The translations under genes were made by a program, and so were the position numbers. The notes beneath the pieces are model-generated. The model did not search any database. It had not been told where the DNA came from and saw nothing but the letters and a program-made list of their open reading frames with translations. A stretch of DNA of 35,190 bases from Planctomycetota bacterium (lineage in GTDB: Bacteria; Planctomycetota; UBA1135; GCA-002686595). The stretch covers positions 80,846 through 116,035 of the forward strand of contig DUDB01000032.1 of assembly GCA_012959525.1 (NCBI GenBank), in the 5' to 3' direction. Position 1 is the first letter of the stretch. Every line of letters starts with the position of its first letter. This document shows positions 25,973-32,698 of the stretch, piece after piece.

Positions 25973-27048
25973 CCGCACAACTCCACGCTGCGGCCCTCTC
26001 TCGCGCTCTGCATGGCTGAGTCCACGATGCGCTGGCCAACCCGCGACAGGGCAGGATCGAGAGGCCCTTCAATGGGCGCACCCGTCTCGATGCAGTGGAG
26101 AACGTACTGCACGGGATTCTGCATGGGGGCAGCGAGCTCATCGACCGGCAACACCTGCCCCTGGGGTGACTCTCGCGTCTGGAGGCGGACGGTTTCCTCG
26201 AAGTCGTAGCTGGTGATGGTCCCTTCGGTGCCCACTATCTCGAAGCCGCACTTGGGCTGGGGCTGGTGTGTCCAGGGGTCGCTGAACGTGCCCCAGCGGG
26301 TTTCGAATCGGCAGAGGCCGAACGCGTACCGTGCGATGGTTATCGAATGCTCGTCTACCTCCAGGCCCTCGGTCTCGTCCGTGACGGTGGTGATGGTCTG
26401 GGGTTCGGCTCCGCCAAGAAACCAAGTGGCGAGGGTGGCCCCGTAACCGAGGTAATCCAGCAGCGACCCCCCGCCCAGGTCCTTCTTGTAGAACCAGCTC
26501 TCGGCCTTCTGCTCGGTTCGAAAAGCCTCGGTGGTCTCAAGCTTGGCTTCCACGTGGTAGAGCGGGCCACGGTTGCCATCGTAGTAGTTCACGCCGATGA
26601 GCTCGCCAATCGCACCTTCACCGATCAGCCGCTTGGCCGTCACGTGGGGCGGATACCAGGCCAGGGGCCAGTTGATGGCCAGACGCCCGCCTCCCGCTTC
26701 CATGGCCACGACCATCCGGTCCGCATCGGCGAGGGTCGCGGCGAACGGCTTCTCCACCATCACGTGACAGCCAAAGGGCGCAATGTGCTCAACCCACGTT
26801 GCGTGCTCTCCGGTGGGGGGGCACAAGATCACGAGGTCGGGGCGGGTCTCTGCAAGGCAGCGCTGCCAATCGGTGAACACCTGGTCGGGGCCGAGACCAA
26901 ACGCCTCTATCGCACTCTCCACGCGCGCGGTTTCATCATCGCAGATGCCAACAAGATCAACGTCCGGATGATCGAAGGCAAAGCGCAGGTTGTCGCCCAT
27001 GTGCATGTGCGCAAAGTTGATGCCTGCGACTCGGTAGCGGGTGGTCAT
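25969..27048 (-). CDS. Gfo/Idh/MocA family oxidoreductase, atypical nucleotide-binding loop
   Basis: 359 residues from ATG 27048, with GGAGAG 7 bases upstream and an ATGA overlap with the dioxygenase stop; the longer frame from 27075 is not needed. The start TTRYRVAGINFAHMHMGDNL lacks the usual G-x-G-x-x-G, a feature of one subgroup. The E-K-P motif is intact (CHVMVEKPFAATL). DLGGGSLLDYLGYGATLATW carries the family's GGGxLxDxG-type signature. It is expected to be a cytoplasmic NAD(P)-dependent sugar or cyclitol oxidoreductase and likely acts in series with its downstream paralogue, to which it is coupled by another ATGA overlap. Substrate unknown. Confidence 0.85.
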   Translation of the reverse strand: MTTRYRVAGINFAHMHMGDNLRFAFDHPDVDLVGICDDETARVESAIEAFGLGPDQVFTDWQRCLAETRPDLVILCPPTGEHATWVEHIAPFGCHVMVEKPFAATLADADRMVVAMEAGGGRLAINWPLAWYPPHVTAKRLIGEGAIGELIGVNYYDGNRGPLYHVEAKLETTEAFRTEQKAESWFYKKDLGGGSLLDYLGYGATLATWFLGGAEPQTITTVTDETEGLEVDEHSITIARYAFGLCRFETRWGTFSDPWTHQPQPKCGFEIVGTEGTITSYDFEETVRLQTRESPQGQVLPVDELAAPMQNPVQYVLHCIETGAPIEGPLDPALSRVGQRIVDSAMQSAREGRSVELCG

Positions 27049-27839
27049 TCCACACTCTCCGATAGGGACTGCCATTGACGCGCACCCGATACCAGCACTT
27101 CTTCATCGGGGCAGATGTCGAGAGGTGAGTAGCCAGGGTGATGGTGCTCTTTGACGGGGTCGTTGCTCTTGGTGTTGAAGCAATTGATTACCGAGAGGCG
27201 AGGCTCATCAGAGAGGTTTTTCTGTGAACGATGCAGGAGATTGCTGTGAAAGAAAAGGCCATCGCCCGGGTCGACCTCTACGTTACGCACTCCAAGCCGT
27301 GAACAAATCTGCTCTACCCGTTCCGGGTCGGCACAGACCTGGCCGTGTTGTTCCACGTGATCGATGCGGCCCAGTCGATGGGAGCCCGGCACAACTTCCA
27401 AGCATCCGTTGGCCTTGGTCGCCGCGGTGATGGCGACCATGCAGCTGGCCATGTCTGGCCGGAGGCACCCGTTTTCGTACCAGTAGCCGTAGTCCTGGTG
27501 CCACTCCCAGGCTCCGCCCACTTCGGGCTCCTTGATCATGACCTTGTGGTGGTAGTGGTAGATCTCATCACCGAGCAAGGTCTCCATCGTGCGTGCAACC
27601 CTCTCGCAGCGAACCAGCGTGCTGTACATGTCGTCGCACAGCTCATTCCGCAGGGAGAGCAAGGTCTGGCGACCCTCGGCGTCGTGACGGTCAAGCCGAT
27701 GCGGATCGGAGCGCACCACCTGTTCGGTGATCAGCCCAAGCAAGCGAGCCTCCTCCTCCACCAGGAGACCGGGGACGAGGAGAAACCCATCTTCTTCGAA
27801 GCGCCGCAGTTGTTCTTGCTGTAGATGGAAGTAGGACAT
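27045..27839 (-). CDS. phytanoyl-CoA dioxygenase (PhyH) family protein
   Basis: 264 residues from ATG 27839 (MSYFHLQQEQLRRFEEDGFL, the normal N-terminus of the family); a longer start at ATG 27893 is possible. Non-haem Fe(II)/2-oxoglutarate dioxygenase: the iron ligands are H-x-D in WEWHQDYGYW, and the distal His and 2-oxoglutarate Arg are in GLFFHSNLLHRSQKNLSDEP, then RLSVI. CLEVVPGSHRLGRIDH is the conserved GSH segment. It hydroxylates or demethylates a small substrate in the cytoplasm. First gene of a three-gene operon with two Gfo/Idh/MocA genes, suggesting that hydroxylation is followed by oxidoreduction of a sugar-like or compatible-solute compound (inference). Divergent from the sigma factor gene. 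Confidence 0.85.
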   Translation of the reverse strand: MSYFHLQQEQLRRFEEDGFLLVPGLLVEEEARLLGLITEQVVRSDPHRLDRHDAEGRQTLLSLRNELCDDMYSTLVRCERVARTMETLLGDEIYHYHHKVMIKEPEVGGAWEWHQDYGYWYENGCLRPDMASCMVAITAATKANGCLEVVPGSHRLGRIDHVEQHGQVCADPERVEQICSRLGVRNVEVDPGDGLFFHSNLLHRSQKNLSDEPRLSVINCFNTKSNDPVKEHHHPGYSPLDICPDEEVLVSGARQWQSLSESVE

Positions 27840-27975
27840 GAAAGACGTGCACCCTTTGGGAGGTTGGATGGCCTTGCCTCCACCAGCCCCCATAACCTAG
27901 CGCTTTCCTCATGGCGGGGGCCAAATGCTGTGGGATCGGTGGGCGCCCGTCCCCTCTCGGCGCTACAGTACACCT

Positions 27976-28779
27976 GTGAGCCCTGACTCCAGTTCCAACC
28001 CCAAACCTGCGGATCAGGCCTTGACCGAGCTTGTGGAAACCCAGGGCGATCGGCTCTTCTCGTTGGGCATGCGCTTCTGCGGCAATCGCGACGAGGCCGA
28101 GGACTTGGTGCAAGAGACCTTCTTGCAAGCCTATCGCAGCTGGGACCAATTCGAGGAGCGGTCCAACCCAGCGACCTGGCTGTACACCATCGCCTCTCGG
28201 GTTTGCCAGCGTTTCCACCGCAAGAAGTCGGGTGAACCCGTTCACATGGAGTCCCTGGATGAACTCCTGCCTATGGGCGCGGGGCCGATGGGTGTCGTTC
28301 CCAGTACCGAGGACAGCCCCTTGGACTCGGCCCTTCGCGAAGAGAGCCGACGTGAGGTGGAAGAGGCGATAGCCGAGCTGCCGATCGAATTCCGGATGCC
28401 GCTCGTATTGAAGGAGATCGTCGGCTTCAGTCTGGCCGAGATAGCGAAGATCATGGACATTCCTGAGGCCACCGTGAAGACGCGCCTGTATCGCGCACGG
28501 CTGCGCCTGCGGCAGGCTCTTGAGCAAGCACTGCCCACGCAGGATGTTCCCGCCCCGGCCTATTCCCAACAGGTCTGCCTCGATCTGCTCCAGGCCAAAC
28601 AAGAGTCCCTCGATCGCGAGGTTGCCTTTGAGTTCCCTCCGAACATCGTCTGCGAGCGGTGTTCGCACCTGTTCGCGACCATGGACCTGGCTCAGGACGT
28701 GTGCCACGACATAGCCAAGGGGGGCATGCCAGGGGCTCTCAGGGCTCAGCTGATGGCCTCCTTTCAGGACGAGAGCTAG
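27976..28779 (+). CDS. ECF-type RNA polymerase sigma factor with Cys-rich C-terminal tail
   Basis: 267 residues from GTG 27976; ATG 27925 is an alternative and neither has a good Shine-Dalgarno. Region 2: DRLFSLGMRFCGNRDEAEDL, then VQETFLQAYRSWDQF and NPATWLYTIASRVCQRF. Region 4: EAIAELPIEFRMPLVLKEIV, then GFSLAEIAKIMDIPEATVKT and RLYRARLRLRQAL, the helix-turn-helix that reads the -35 box. After region 4 there is an extra tail of about 75 residues with C201, C226-x2-C229 and C243-H244, resembling a zinc-binding anti-sigma or metal-sensing module fused in cis. No separate anti-sigma gene is adjacent. The sulfur genes downstream, on the same strand, are candidate targets. Confidence 0.85.
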   Translation: MSPDSSSNPKPADQALTELVETQGDRLFSLGMRFCGNRDEAEDLVQETFLQAYRSWDQFEERSNPATWLYTIASRVCQRFHRKKSGEPVHMESLDELLPMGAGPMGVVPSTEDSPLDSALREESRREVEEAIAELPIEFRMPLVLKEIVGFSLAEIAKIMDIPEATVKTRLYRARLRLRQALEQALPTQDVPAPAYSQQVCLDLLQAKQESLDREVAFEFPPNIVCERCSHLFATMDLAQDVCHDIAKGGMPGALRAQLMASFQDES

Positions 28780-28790
28780 ATAAGCGCCAT

Positions 28791-28821
28791 ACGTAAACCC
28801 TGCATTGCCAGGAGTTTACGT
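28791..28821. promoter_or_regulatory. 31-bp inverted repeat between sigma gene and sulfur operon
   Basis: ACGTAAACCCTG (28791-28802) and CAGG-A-GTTTACGT (28809-28821) form a 12-bp perfect stem apart from one bulged A at 28813, with loop CATTGC. It lies 11 bp after the sigma factor stop. No T-run follows on either strand, so a protein-binding operator or an RNA processing hairpin is more likely than an intrinsic terminator. Confidence 0.55.
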
Positions 28822-28850
28822 GGATCGCATGCCGAGAAGTGTTGGCCTCG

Positions 28851-28878
28851 GGAACCTCGCTCCAAAGCGTGTCCCTAA
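28851..28878 (+). promoter_or_regulatory. candidate ECF-type promoter
   Basis: GGAACC (28851-28856) followed, after a 14-base gap, by GTCCCTAA (28871-28878) resembles the GGAAC / GTC boxes of many ECF promoters, with spacing near the short end. It would start a transcript about 40 nt before ATG 28922. It sits right after the sigma gene and inverted repeat. One by-eye match; weak evidence. Confidence 0.3.
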
Positions 28879-28921
28879 GGGGGTGAAGACGATTCCAACC
28901 CCCTACCTCAAGGCTGACGCC

Positions 28922-30328
28922 ATGTACCTCAAGCACTTCTACCTCGACTGTCTCTCCCACTCCTCCTACCTCATCGGCGACGAGCAAACCGGTACCGCCG
29001 TAGTCATCGATCCCCAGCGGGACATTGACATCTACCTCGACGAGGCGGAGCGCCAGGGGCTGACCATCAAGCACGTGTTCCTGACCCACTCCCATGCGGA
29101 TTTTGTCGCTGGCCACATTGAGCTGCGCGAACGCGTTGGAGCGACCATTCATCTTGGCGCCAAGGCCACTACCGAATTCAAGTTCACGGCTGCCCATGAT
29201 GGGGAGTCGATGCAGCTGGGCAATCTGCGCTTGGAGTTCTTGGAGACGCCAGGGCACACCCCCGAGTCGATCTCCATCGTCCTCTACGATGAGGGCCAGG
29301 ATGGCAATGATCCGGTCGCCGTTTTCACTGGCGATACGCTGTTCGTCGGCGATGTTGGCCGACCTGACTTGCTGGCCTCCGTTGGTGTTTCCGCAAATGA
29401 GTTGGGGGCAGCCCTCTACAGCTCGTTGCACGATAAATTGATGACCTTGCCTCCGGCGACGATCGTCTATCCCGCCCATGGTGCGGGGTCCATGTGCGGC
29501 AAGGCTCTAAGCGTTGAGCGCAGCTCTACCATCGGGCGGCAGCTCGAAGAGAACGGCGCCCTGCAGCCCATGACCCAGGGCGAGTTCGTTGCAATGGTCA
29601 CCGCGGATCAACCATCGGCCCCGGCCTACTTTGGATTCAATGCCGGCTTGAACCGCATGGAGCGAGAGACCCTGGAGATAGCAATGATGAGCGGTAAGAA
29701 GCCTCTGCTGCAGGATGAGCTCCTCGAGCTGCAGTTGCAGGGGGCGCAGGTTCTGGACGTCCGTGAGCCTGAAGTCTTTGCCGCCGGCCACATCCCCGGC
29801 GCCATCAACATTCCTCTCACAAGCCGATTCGCCAGCTGGGCGGGCACGCTCCTGGACAGGGAGCGTCCAGTGATCCTGGTCACTGAGATTGGTGACGAAG
29901 GGGATGGCACCTTGCGCCTGGGCCGGATCGGCTACGACATCGTCATCGGCTACCTGGCCTTCGCCTTTGCTTGGGATGCTCAGCGGACCCCGCTGACCAC
30001 GGTCGCAAGGGTGACACCCGACGAGTTCCGCGCTCAGCGTGAAGGGGACGAGTCAACCCTCGTGCTGGACGTCCGGACCTGTGCAGAGCACGCAGCGGAC
30101 AAGATCGAAGGTAGCGTGAACATCCCACTCGGAGAGCTGCGTTCGCGGTTGGACGAGGTCCCCATTGACCGCGATCTCGTCCTGCTGTGCAAGACGGGCG
30201 AGCGTTCATCCATGGGCATCAGCCTCCTCCAAGGAGAGGGCTTCACACGCCTTACGGACATGGTCGGCGGGTTCGACGCCTGGACGGGTGTCGATTCTGA
30301 GTCCGCTCCTACTTGCCAACTCTCCTAG
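28922..30328 (+). CDS. metallo-beta-lactamase (persulfide dioxygenase-like) with two rhodanese domains
   Basis: 468 residues from ATG 28922 (the longer frame from 28805 has poor upstream sequence). Residues 1-250: MBL fold with TLTHSHADF-type ligands (His56, His58, Asp60, His65 in THSHADFVAGH), ETPGHTPES, FTGDTLFVGDVGRPDL and YPAHGAGSMCG, as in ETHE1/Blh persulfide dioxygenases that oxidise glutathione persulfide to sulfite. Residues about 260-360: a rhodanese domain (VLDVREPEVFAAGHIPGAIN) whose active loop, VTEIGDEG, has no Cys, so inactive. Residues about 370-460: a second rhodanese (VLDVRTCAEHAADKIEGSVN) with catalytic Cys423 in LLCKTGERS. Cytoplasmic sulfide/persulfide handling; first gene of the sulfur block, 43 bp before the next. 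Confidence 0.9.
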   Translation: MYLKHFYLDCLSHSSYLIGDEQTGTAVVIDPQRDIDIYLDEAERQGLTIKHVFLTHSHADFVAGHIELRERVGATIHLGAKATTEFKFTAAHDGESMQLGNLRLEFLETPGHTPESISIVLYDEGQDGNDPVAVFTGDTLFVGDVGRPDLLASVGVSANELGAALYSSLHDKLMTLPPATIVYPAHGAGSMCGKALSVERSSTIGRQLEENGALQPMTQGEFVAMVTADQPSAPAYFGFNAGLNRMERETLEIAMMSGKKPLLQDELLELQLQGAQVLDVREPEVFAAGHIPGAINIPLTSRFASWAGTLLDRERPVILVTEIGDEGDGTLRLGRIGYDIVIGYLAFAFAWDAQRTPLTTVARVTPDEFRAQREGDESTLVLDVRTCAEHAADKIEGSVNIPLGELRSRLDEVPIDRDLVLLCKTGERSSMGISLLQGEGFTRLTDMVGGFDAWTGVDSESAPTCQLS

Positions 30329-30371
30329 TTCTTCCAAGACCACCTCAACCCCTTCCTACACCTATCCAGTC

Positions 30372-30926
30372 ATGAGCCTCTCACAACTACCTATCGACCG
30401 ACAGTCTTTCTGGCCGAACGACTCCCTGCACACCGATGTCTTCGTTCTCGACGTGCGCACTCCGGCGGAGTTCATCGAGGCCCACATCCCGGGCTCCATC
30501 AACGTTCCTCTTGGCGACCTCGGTGGGCGCGAGGCCGAGATCGCTGAGCACGCCGGTTCCCGAAACGTCGCCATCCTGTGTCGCACGGGCCGCCGGGCGG
30601 AGACTGCACGGAAGAAGCTGGCTCAACAGGGTCTCGAAAGTACCGGAGTCATGCAGGGCGGAATAGTCAACTGGCAGTCCAAGGGCTTGCCGGTGAACCG
30701 CGGCCCCAAGGCCTTCACCATTGATCGCCAGGTCCGTATCGCAGCGGGCTTCCTGGTCCTGCTCGGCGTAGTCCTGGGAATGACCGTCCACCAGGGATTC
30801 GTTGGCCTCTCGGGTTTTGTGGGTGCGGGCCTGATGTTCGCGGGCGTCACGGACACCTGTGGCATGGGTATTGCACTGGGCATGCTTCCTTGGAATCGTG
30901 CGGGCGCGACCTGCAAAGTGAGCTGA
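30372..30926 (+). CDS. rhodanese-DUF2892 membrane protein (YgaP-like)
   Basis: 184 residues from ATG 30372; the longer frame from 30165 lies inside the previous gene. Residues 20-112: rhodanese domain (FVLDVRTPAEFIEAHIPGSI) with catalytic Cys70 in ILCRTGRRAETA. Residues about 123-175: two membrane helices of DUF2892 type (VRIAAGFLVLLGVVLGMTVH; GLSGFVGAGLMFAGVTDTCG) and the closing LPWNRAG, comparable to the G-C-P-W-N segment of E. coli YgaP. It probably receives sulfane sulfur at the inner face of the membrane. It is followed after 7 bp by the exporter gene, so the two are likely co-expressed. Confidence 0.88.
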   Translation: MSLSQLPIDRQSFWPNDSLHTDVFVLDVRTPAEFIEAHIPGSINVPLGDLGGREAEIAEHAGSRNVAILCRTGRRAETARKKLAQQGLESTGVMQGGIVNWQSKGLPVNRGPKAFTIDRQVRIAAGFLVLLGVVLGMTVHQGFVGLSGFVGAGLMFAGVTDTCGMGIALGMLPWNRAGATCKVS

Positions 30927-30933
30927 GCGAGCC

Positions 30934-31674
30934 ATGTTCCTCTCCCTCCTTGGCGCGCTGGCGATCGGACTGACCTTGGGCATTCTGGGGTCGGGCGGGT
31001 CCATCCTGACCGTCCCCGTCCTGACCTACCTGGTAGGCCTGGAAGACAAGGTCGCTATTGCGAGCTCTCTGGCCATCGTGGGGGCGATCAGTATGGTCGC
31101 GGCGATTCCCCAGGCCCGCCGAGGCTTGGTGGACGCCCGCAGCGTGGTTTTCTTCGGTCTGCCTGGAATGGCGGGCGCCTACCTCGGAGCAGATCTGTCA
31201 AGGCACGTCTCGGGCACGGCCCAGCTTTCGGCATTGGCCGGACTGATGCTCCTGGCCGCCGTGCTCATGTTGCGTCCGATCAAACCCAAGACCTCGACGA
31301 AGACTCAGGCCGCATGGATGATCGCCCTGGAGGGGGCAATCATCGGTGTACTGACCGGCTTCGTCGGAGTGGGAGGCGGATTCCTGATCGTGCCCTCCTT
31401 GGTGTTCCTGGGCGGCTTGTCCATGCAGCGCGCCGTGGCGACCAGCCTGGTCATCATCGCCCTCAAGTCGGCCACGGGGTTTGTGAAGTACGTGGACGTG
31501 CTCAATGACCTCGACCTTTCCCTCGACCTGCGAGTCCTGGTTCTCTTCTCTGCCGTTGGCATCCTGGGCAGCCTCTCGGGTACGAAGGTCGGAGCGATGG
31601 TGTCCCAGCGCGCCCTTCGTCAGTCATTCGCCGGTCTGCTGGTTGTGATTGGCGGCCTGCTGGTTGTGATCTAG
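30934..31674 (+). CDS. TauE/SafE family sulfite/sulfonate exporter
   Basis: 246 residues with about eight hydrophobic segments in two halves. The repeated family motif is present in each half: LGILGSGGSILTVPVLTYLV in the first and LTGFVGVGGGFLIVPSLVFL in the second (G-x-G-G-x-x-x-V-P). Also MQRAVATSLVIIALKSATGF. Predicted inner-membrane exporter of sulfite or related anions. Its place after the persulfide dioxygenase and rhodanese genes fits removal of sulfite formed by persulfide oxidation. Start ATG 30934, 7 bp after the rhodanese stop. Confidence 0.9.
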   Translation: MFLSLLGALAIGLTLGILGSGGSILTVPVLTYLVGLEDKVAIASSLAIVGAISMVAAIPQARRGLVDARSVVFFGLPGMAGAYLGADLSRHVSGTAQLSALAGLMLLAAVLMLRPIKPKTSTKTQAAWMIALEGAIIGVLTGFVGVGGGFLIVPSLVFLGGLSMQRAVATSLVIIALKSATGFVKYVDVLNDLDLSLDLRVLVLFSAVGILGSLSGTKVGAMVSQRALRQSFAGLLVVIGGLLVVI

Positions 31675-31749
31675 CCACAGCGCCAGGGTCTGAGCGCCGG
31701 GGCATCCGTGCTTGAACCGGGTTCCTGACCACTCGACAATGGGGGCGCC

Positions 31750-31872
31750 ATGGCTCCCTCCTGGCTGGGCTTTCTTCCGGCCATGTGGGCCTTCCTTGCG
31801 GGCGTTGCGGGTGCCATCCTGGGCGCGTGCTTCGGCGCGCCGAACCCTGTCCCCATCCGCACCCCATCATGA
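31750..31872 (+). CDS. possible 40-residue membrane protein coupled to carbonic anhydrase
   Basis: ATG 31750 to TGA 31870-31872 encodes MAPSWLGFLPAMWAFLAGVA, then GAILGACFGAPNPVPIRTPS. It has one strongly hydrophobic helix with small-residue packing (G-V-A-G-A-I-L-G-A) and a Pro-rich tail. Its stop overlaps the carbonic anhydrase start as ATGA, which suggests translational coupling. The Shine-Dalgarno (GGGGGC) is poor. It could be a short-lived leader peptide or a true small membrane protein; I recognise no family. Confidence 0.35.
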   Translation: MAPSWLGFLPAMWAFLAGVAGAILGACFGAPNPVPIRTPS

Positions 31873-32465
31873 TTGACGCCAGCGAAGCCCTGCAGCGACT
31901 CCAAGAGGGCAACGAGCGCTACCTCGCTGGTGAAGGGGGCGGTGCGAGTATGCAGGACTTCGCTCCCCTCGCGGCGGACCAGTCTCCTGCCGTGATTCTT
32001 CTGGGGTGCAGTGACTCGCGCGTTGTGCCCGAGGTCCTCTTCGACCAGGGCCTGGGCGAATTGTTCGTCGTGCGGGTCGCGGGCAACATGGCTTCCCCCG
32101 AGGTGATGGCCAGCATCGAGTTCGCAGTGCTCCGTTTCGGTTCGCCCCTCCTCGTGGTCTTGGGTCACACCGATTGCGGAGCCGTGTCGGCGGCCATGGC
32201 CGAGCTGAGTGAGCCTACCGCGGACATCCCGCGCAACATCAAGAGTCTCGTGGACCGCATGACCCCCGCGATCAAGAGTGTCCGGCCCAGGCAGGACGAC
32301 GACGGCGGTTGGATGGAGAAGGCTGTGCGCGCCAACGTCTCTGCCAGCTTGCGGCACCTTCTCCAGACATCGGGTCCCATCAAGGAGGCCGTCGGGGCGC
32401 AGACTCTCACGGTTGTGGGGGCGGAGTACAACCTCTCCACGGGCGCCGTCGAATTCCTCGACTGA
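31869..32465 (+). CDS. beta-class carbonic anhydrase
   Basis: 198 residues from ATG 31869. Interconverts CO2 and bicarbonate. Zinc ligands Cys47 (LLGCSDSRV, with the Asp49-Arg51 dyad), His100 and Cys103 (LGHTDCGAV). Also the family segments LFVVRVAGNMA, IEFAVLRFGSPLLVVLGHTD and VVGAEYNLSTGAVEFLD at the C-terminus. No signal peptide, so cytoplasmic. It follows the TauE-like gene on the same strand after about 195 bp that may hold a small coupled ORF. Its link to sulfur metabolism is only positional. Confidence 0.93.
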   Translation: MIDASEALQRLQEGNERYLAGEGGGASMQDFAPLAADQSPAVILLGCSDSRVVPEVLFDQGLGELFVVRVAGNMASPEVMASIEFAVLRFGSPLLVVLGHTDCGAVSAAMAELSEPTADIPRNIKSLVDRMTPAIKSVRPRQDDDGGWMEKAVRANVSASLRHLLQTSGPIKEAVGAQTLTVVGAEYNLSTGAVEFLD

Positions 32466-32489
32466 CGGGCGATTCCGGGCGCTCTGCTC

Positions 32490-32657
32490 TCAGCTCTTGC
32501 GCGACCGCGTGGTCGCGACGATACCGAGGACGCCAAACAGGATCAGGGCCGAACCGGCCGTGCCGCGGGTGGTGCCTCAGCAACCGCCCGTACAGCGCAG
32601 CCAGATGCCTGTGGCGGGCAGGGCCAACAGCCCGATGATTGTGATGATGCGCATCAT
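32490..32657 (-). CDS. candidate 55-residue membrane selenoprotein, UGA = Sec27
   Basis: From ATG 32657 (GAGG 8 bases upstream) the frame reads MMRIITIIGLLALPATGIWL, RCTGGC, TGA (32577-32579), GTTRGTAG, SALILFGVLGIVATTRSRKS, then a TGA stop at 32490-32492. If the internal TGA is selenocysteine, the result is a compact protein: hydrophobic segment 1 (residues 4-20), a C-T-G-G-C-U-G loop with Cys22, Cys26 and Sec27, and hydrophobic segment 2 (36-49) followed by a basic end. Both sides of the TGA look protein-like, and a GGCC hairpin with a GGTTC loop starts 17 nt after it. The gene follows the SGNH hydrolase gene by 41 bp on the same strand. The tail also resembles TM-plus-Arg sorting signals. 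Family unknown to me. Confidence 0.55.
32544..32562 (-). promoter_or_regulatory. candidate bacterial SECIS hairpin
   Basis: On the minus strand, CA-C-GGCC (32562-32556) pairs with GGCC-C-TG (32550-32544): 4 bp, a C/C mismatch, then 2 bp, closing a GGTTC loop (32555-32551). The first loop G is 22 nt past the UGA, and a G-G-U loop at this distance resembles the E. coli fdhF element. Pairing is by eye. Confidence 0.4.
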
Positions 32658-32698
32658 GGTGTGGACCTCATCATAGCACCTTCTCGGTGGGAAGCGGG

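Noticed and set aside
26266..27078. 270-codon plus-strand ORF
   Set aside because: Antisense to a clear Gfo/Idh/MocA gene.
27691..28707. 338-codon minus-strand ORF
   Set aside because: Runs across the well-supported sigma factor and dioxygenase genes; no recognisable motif.
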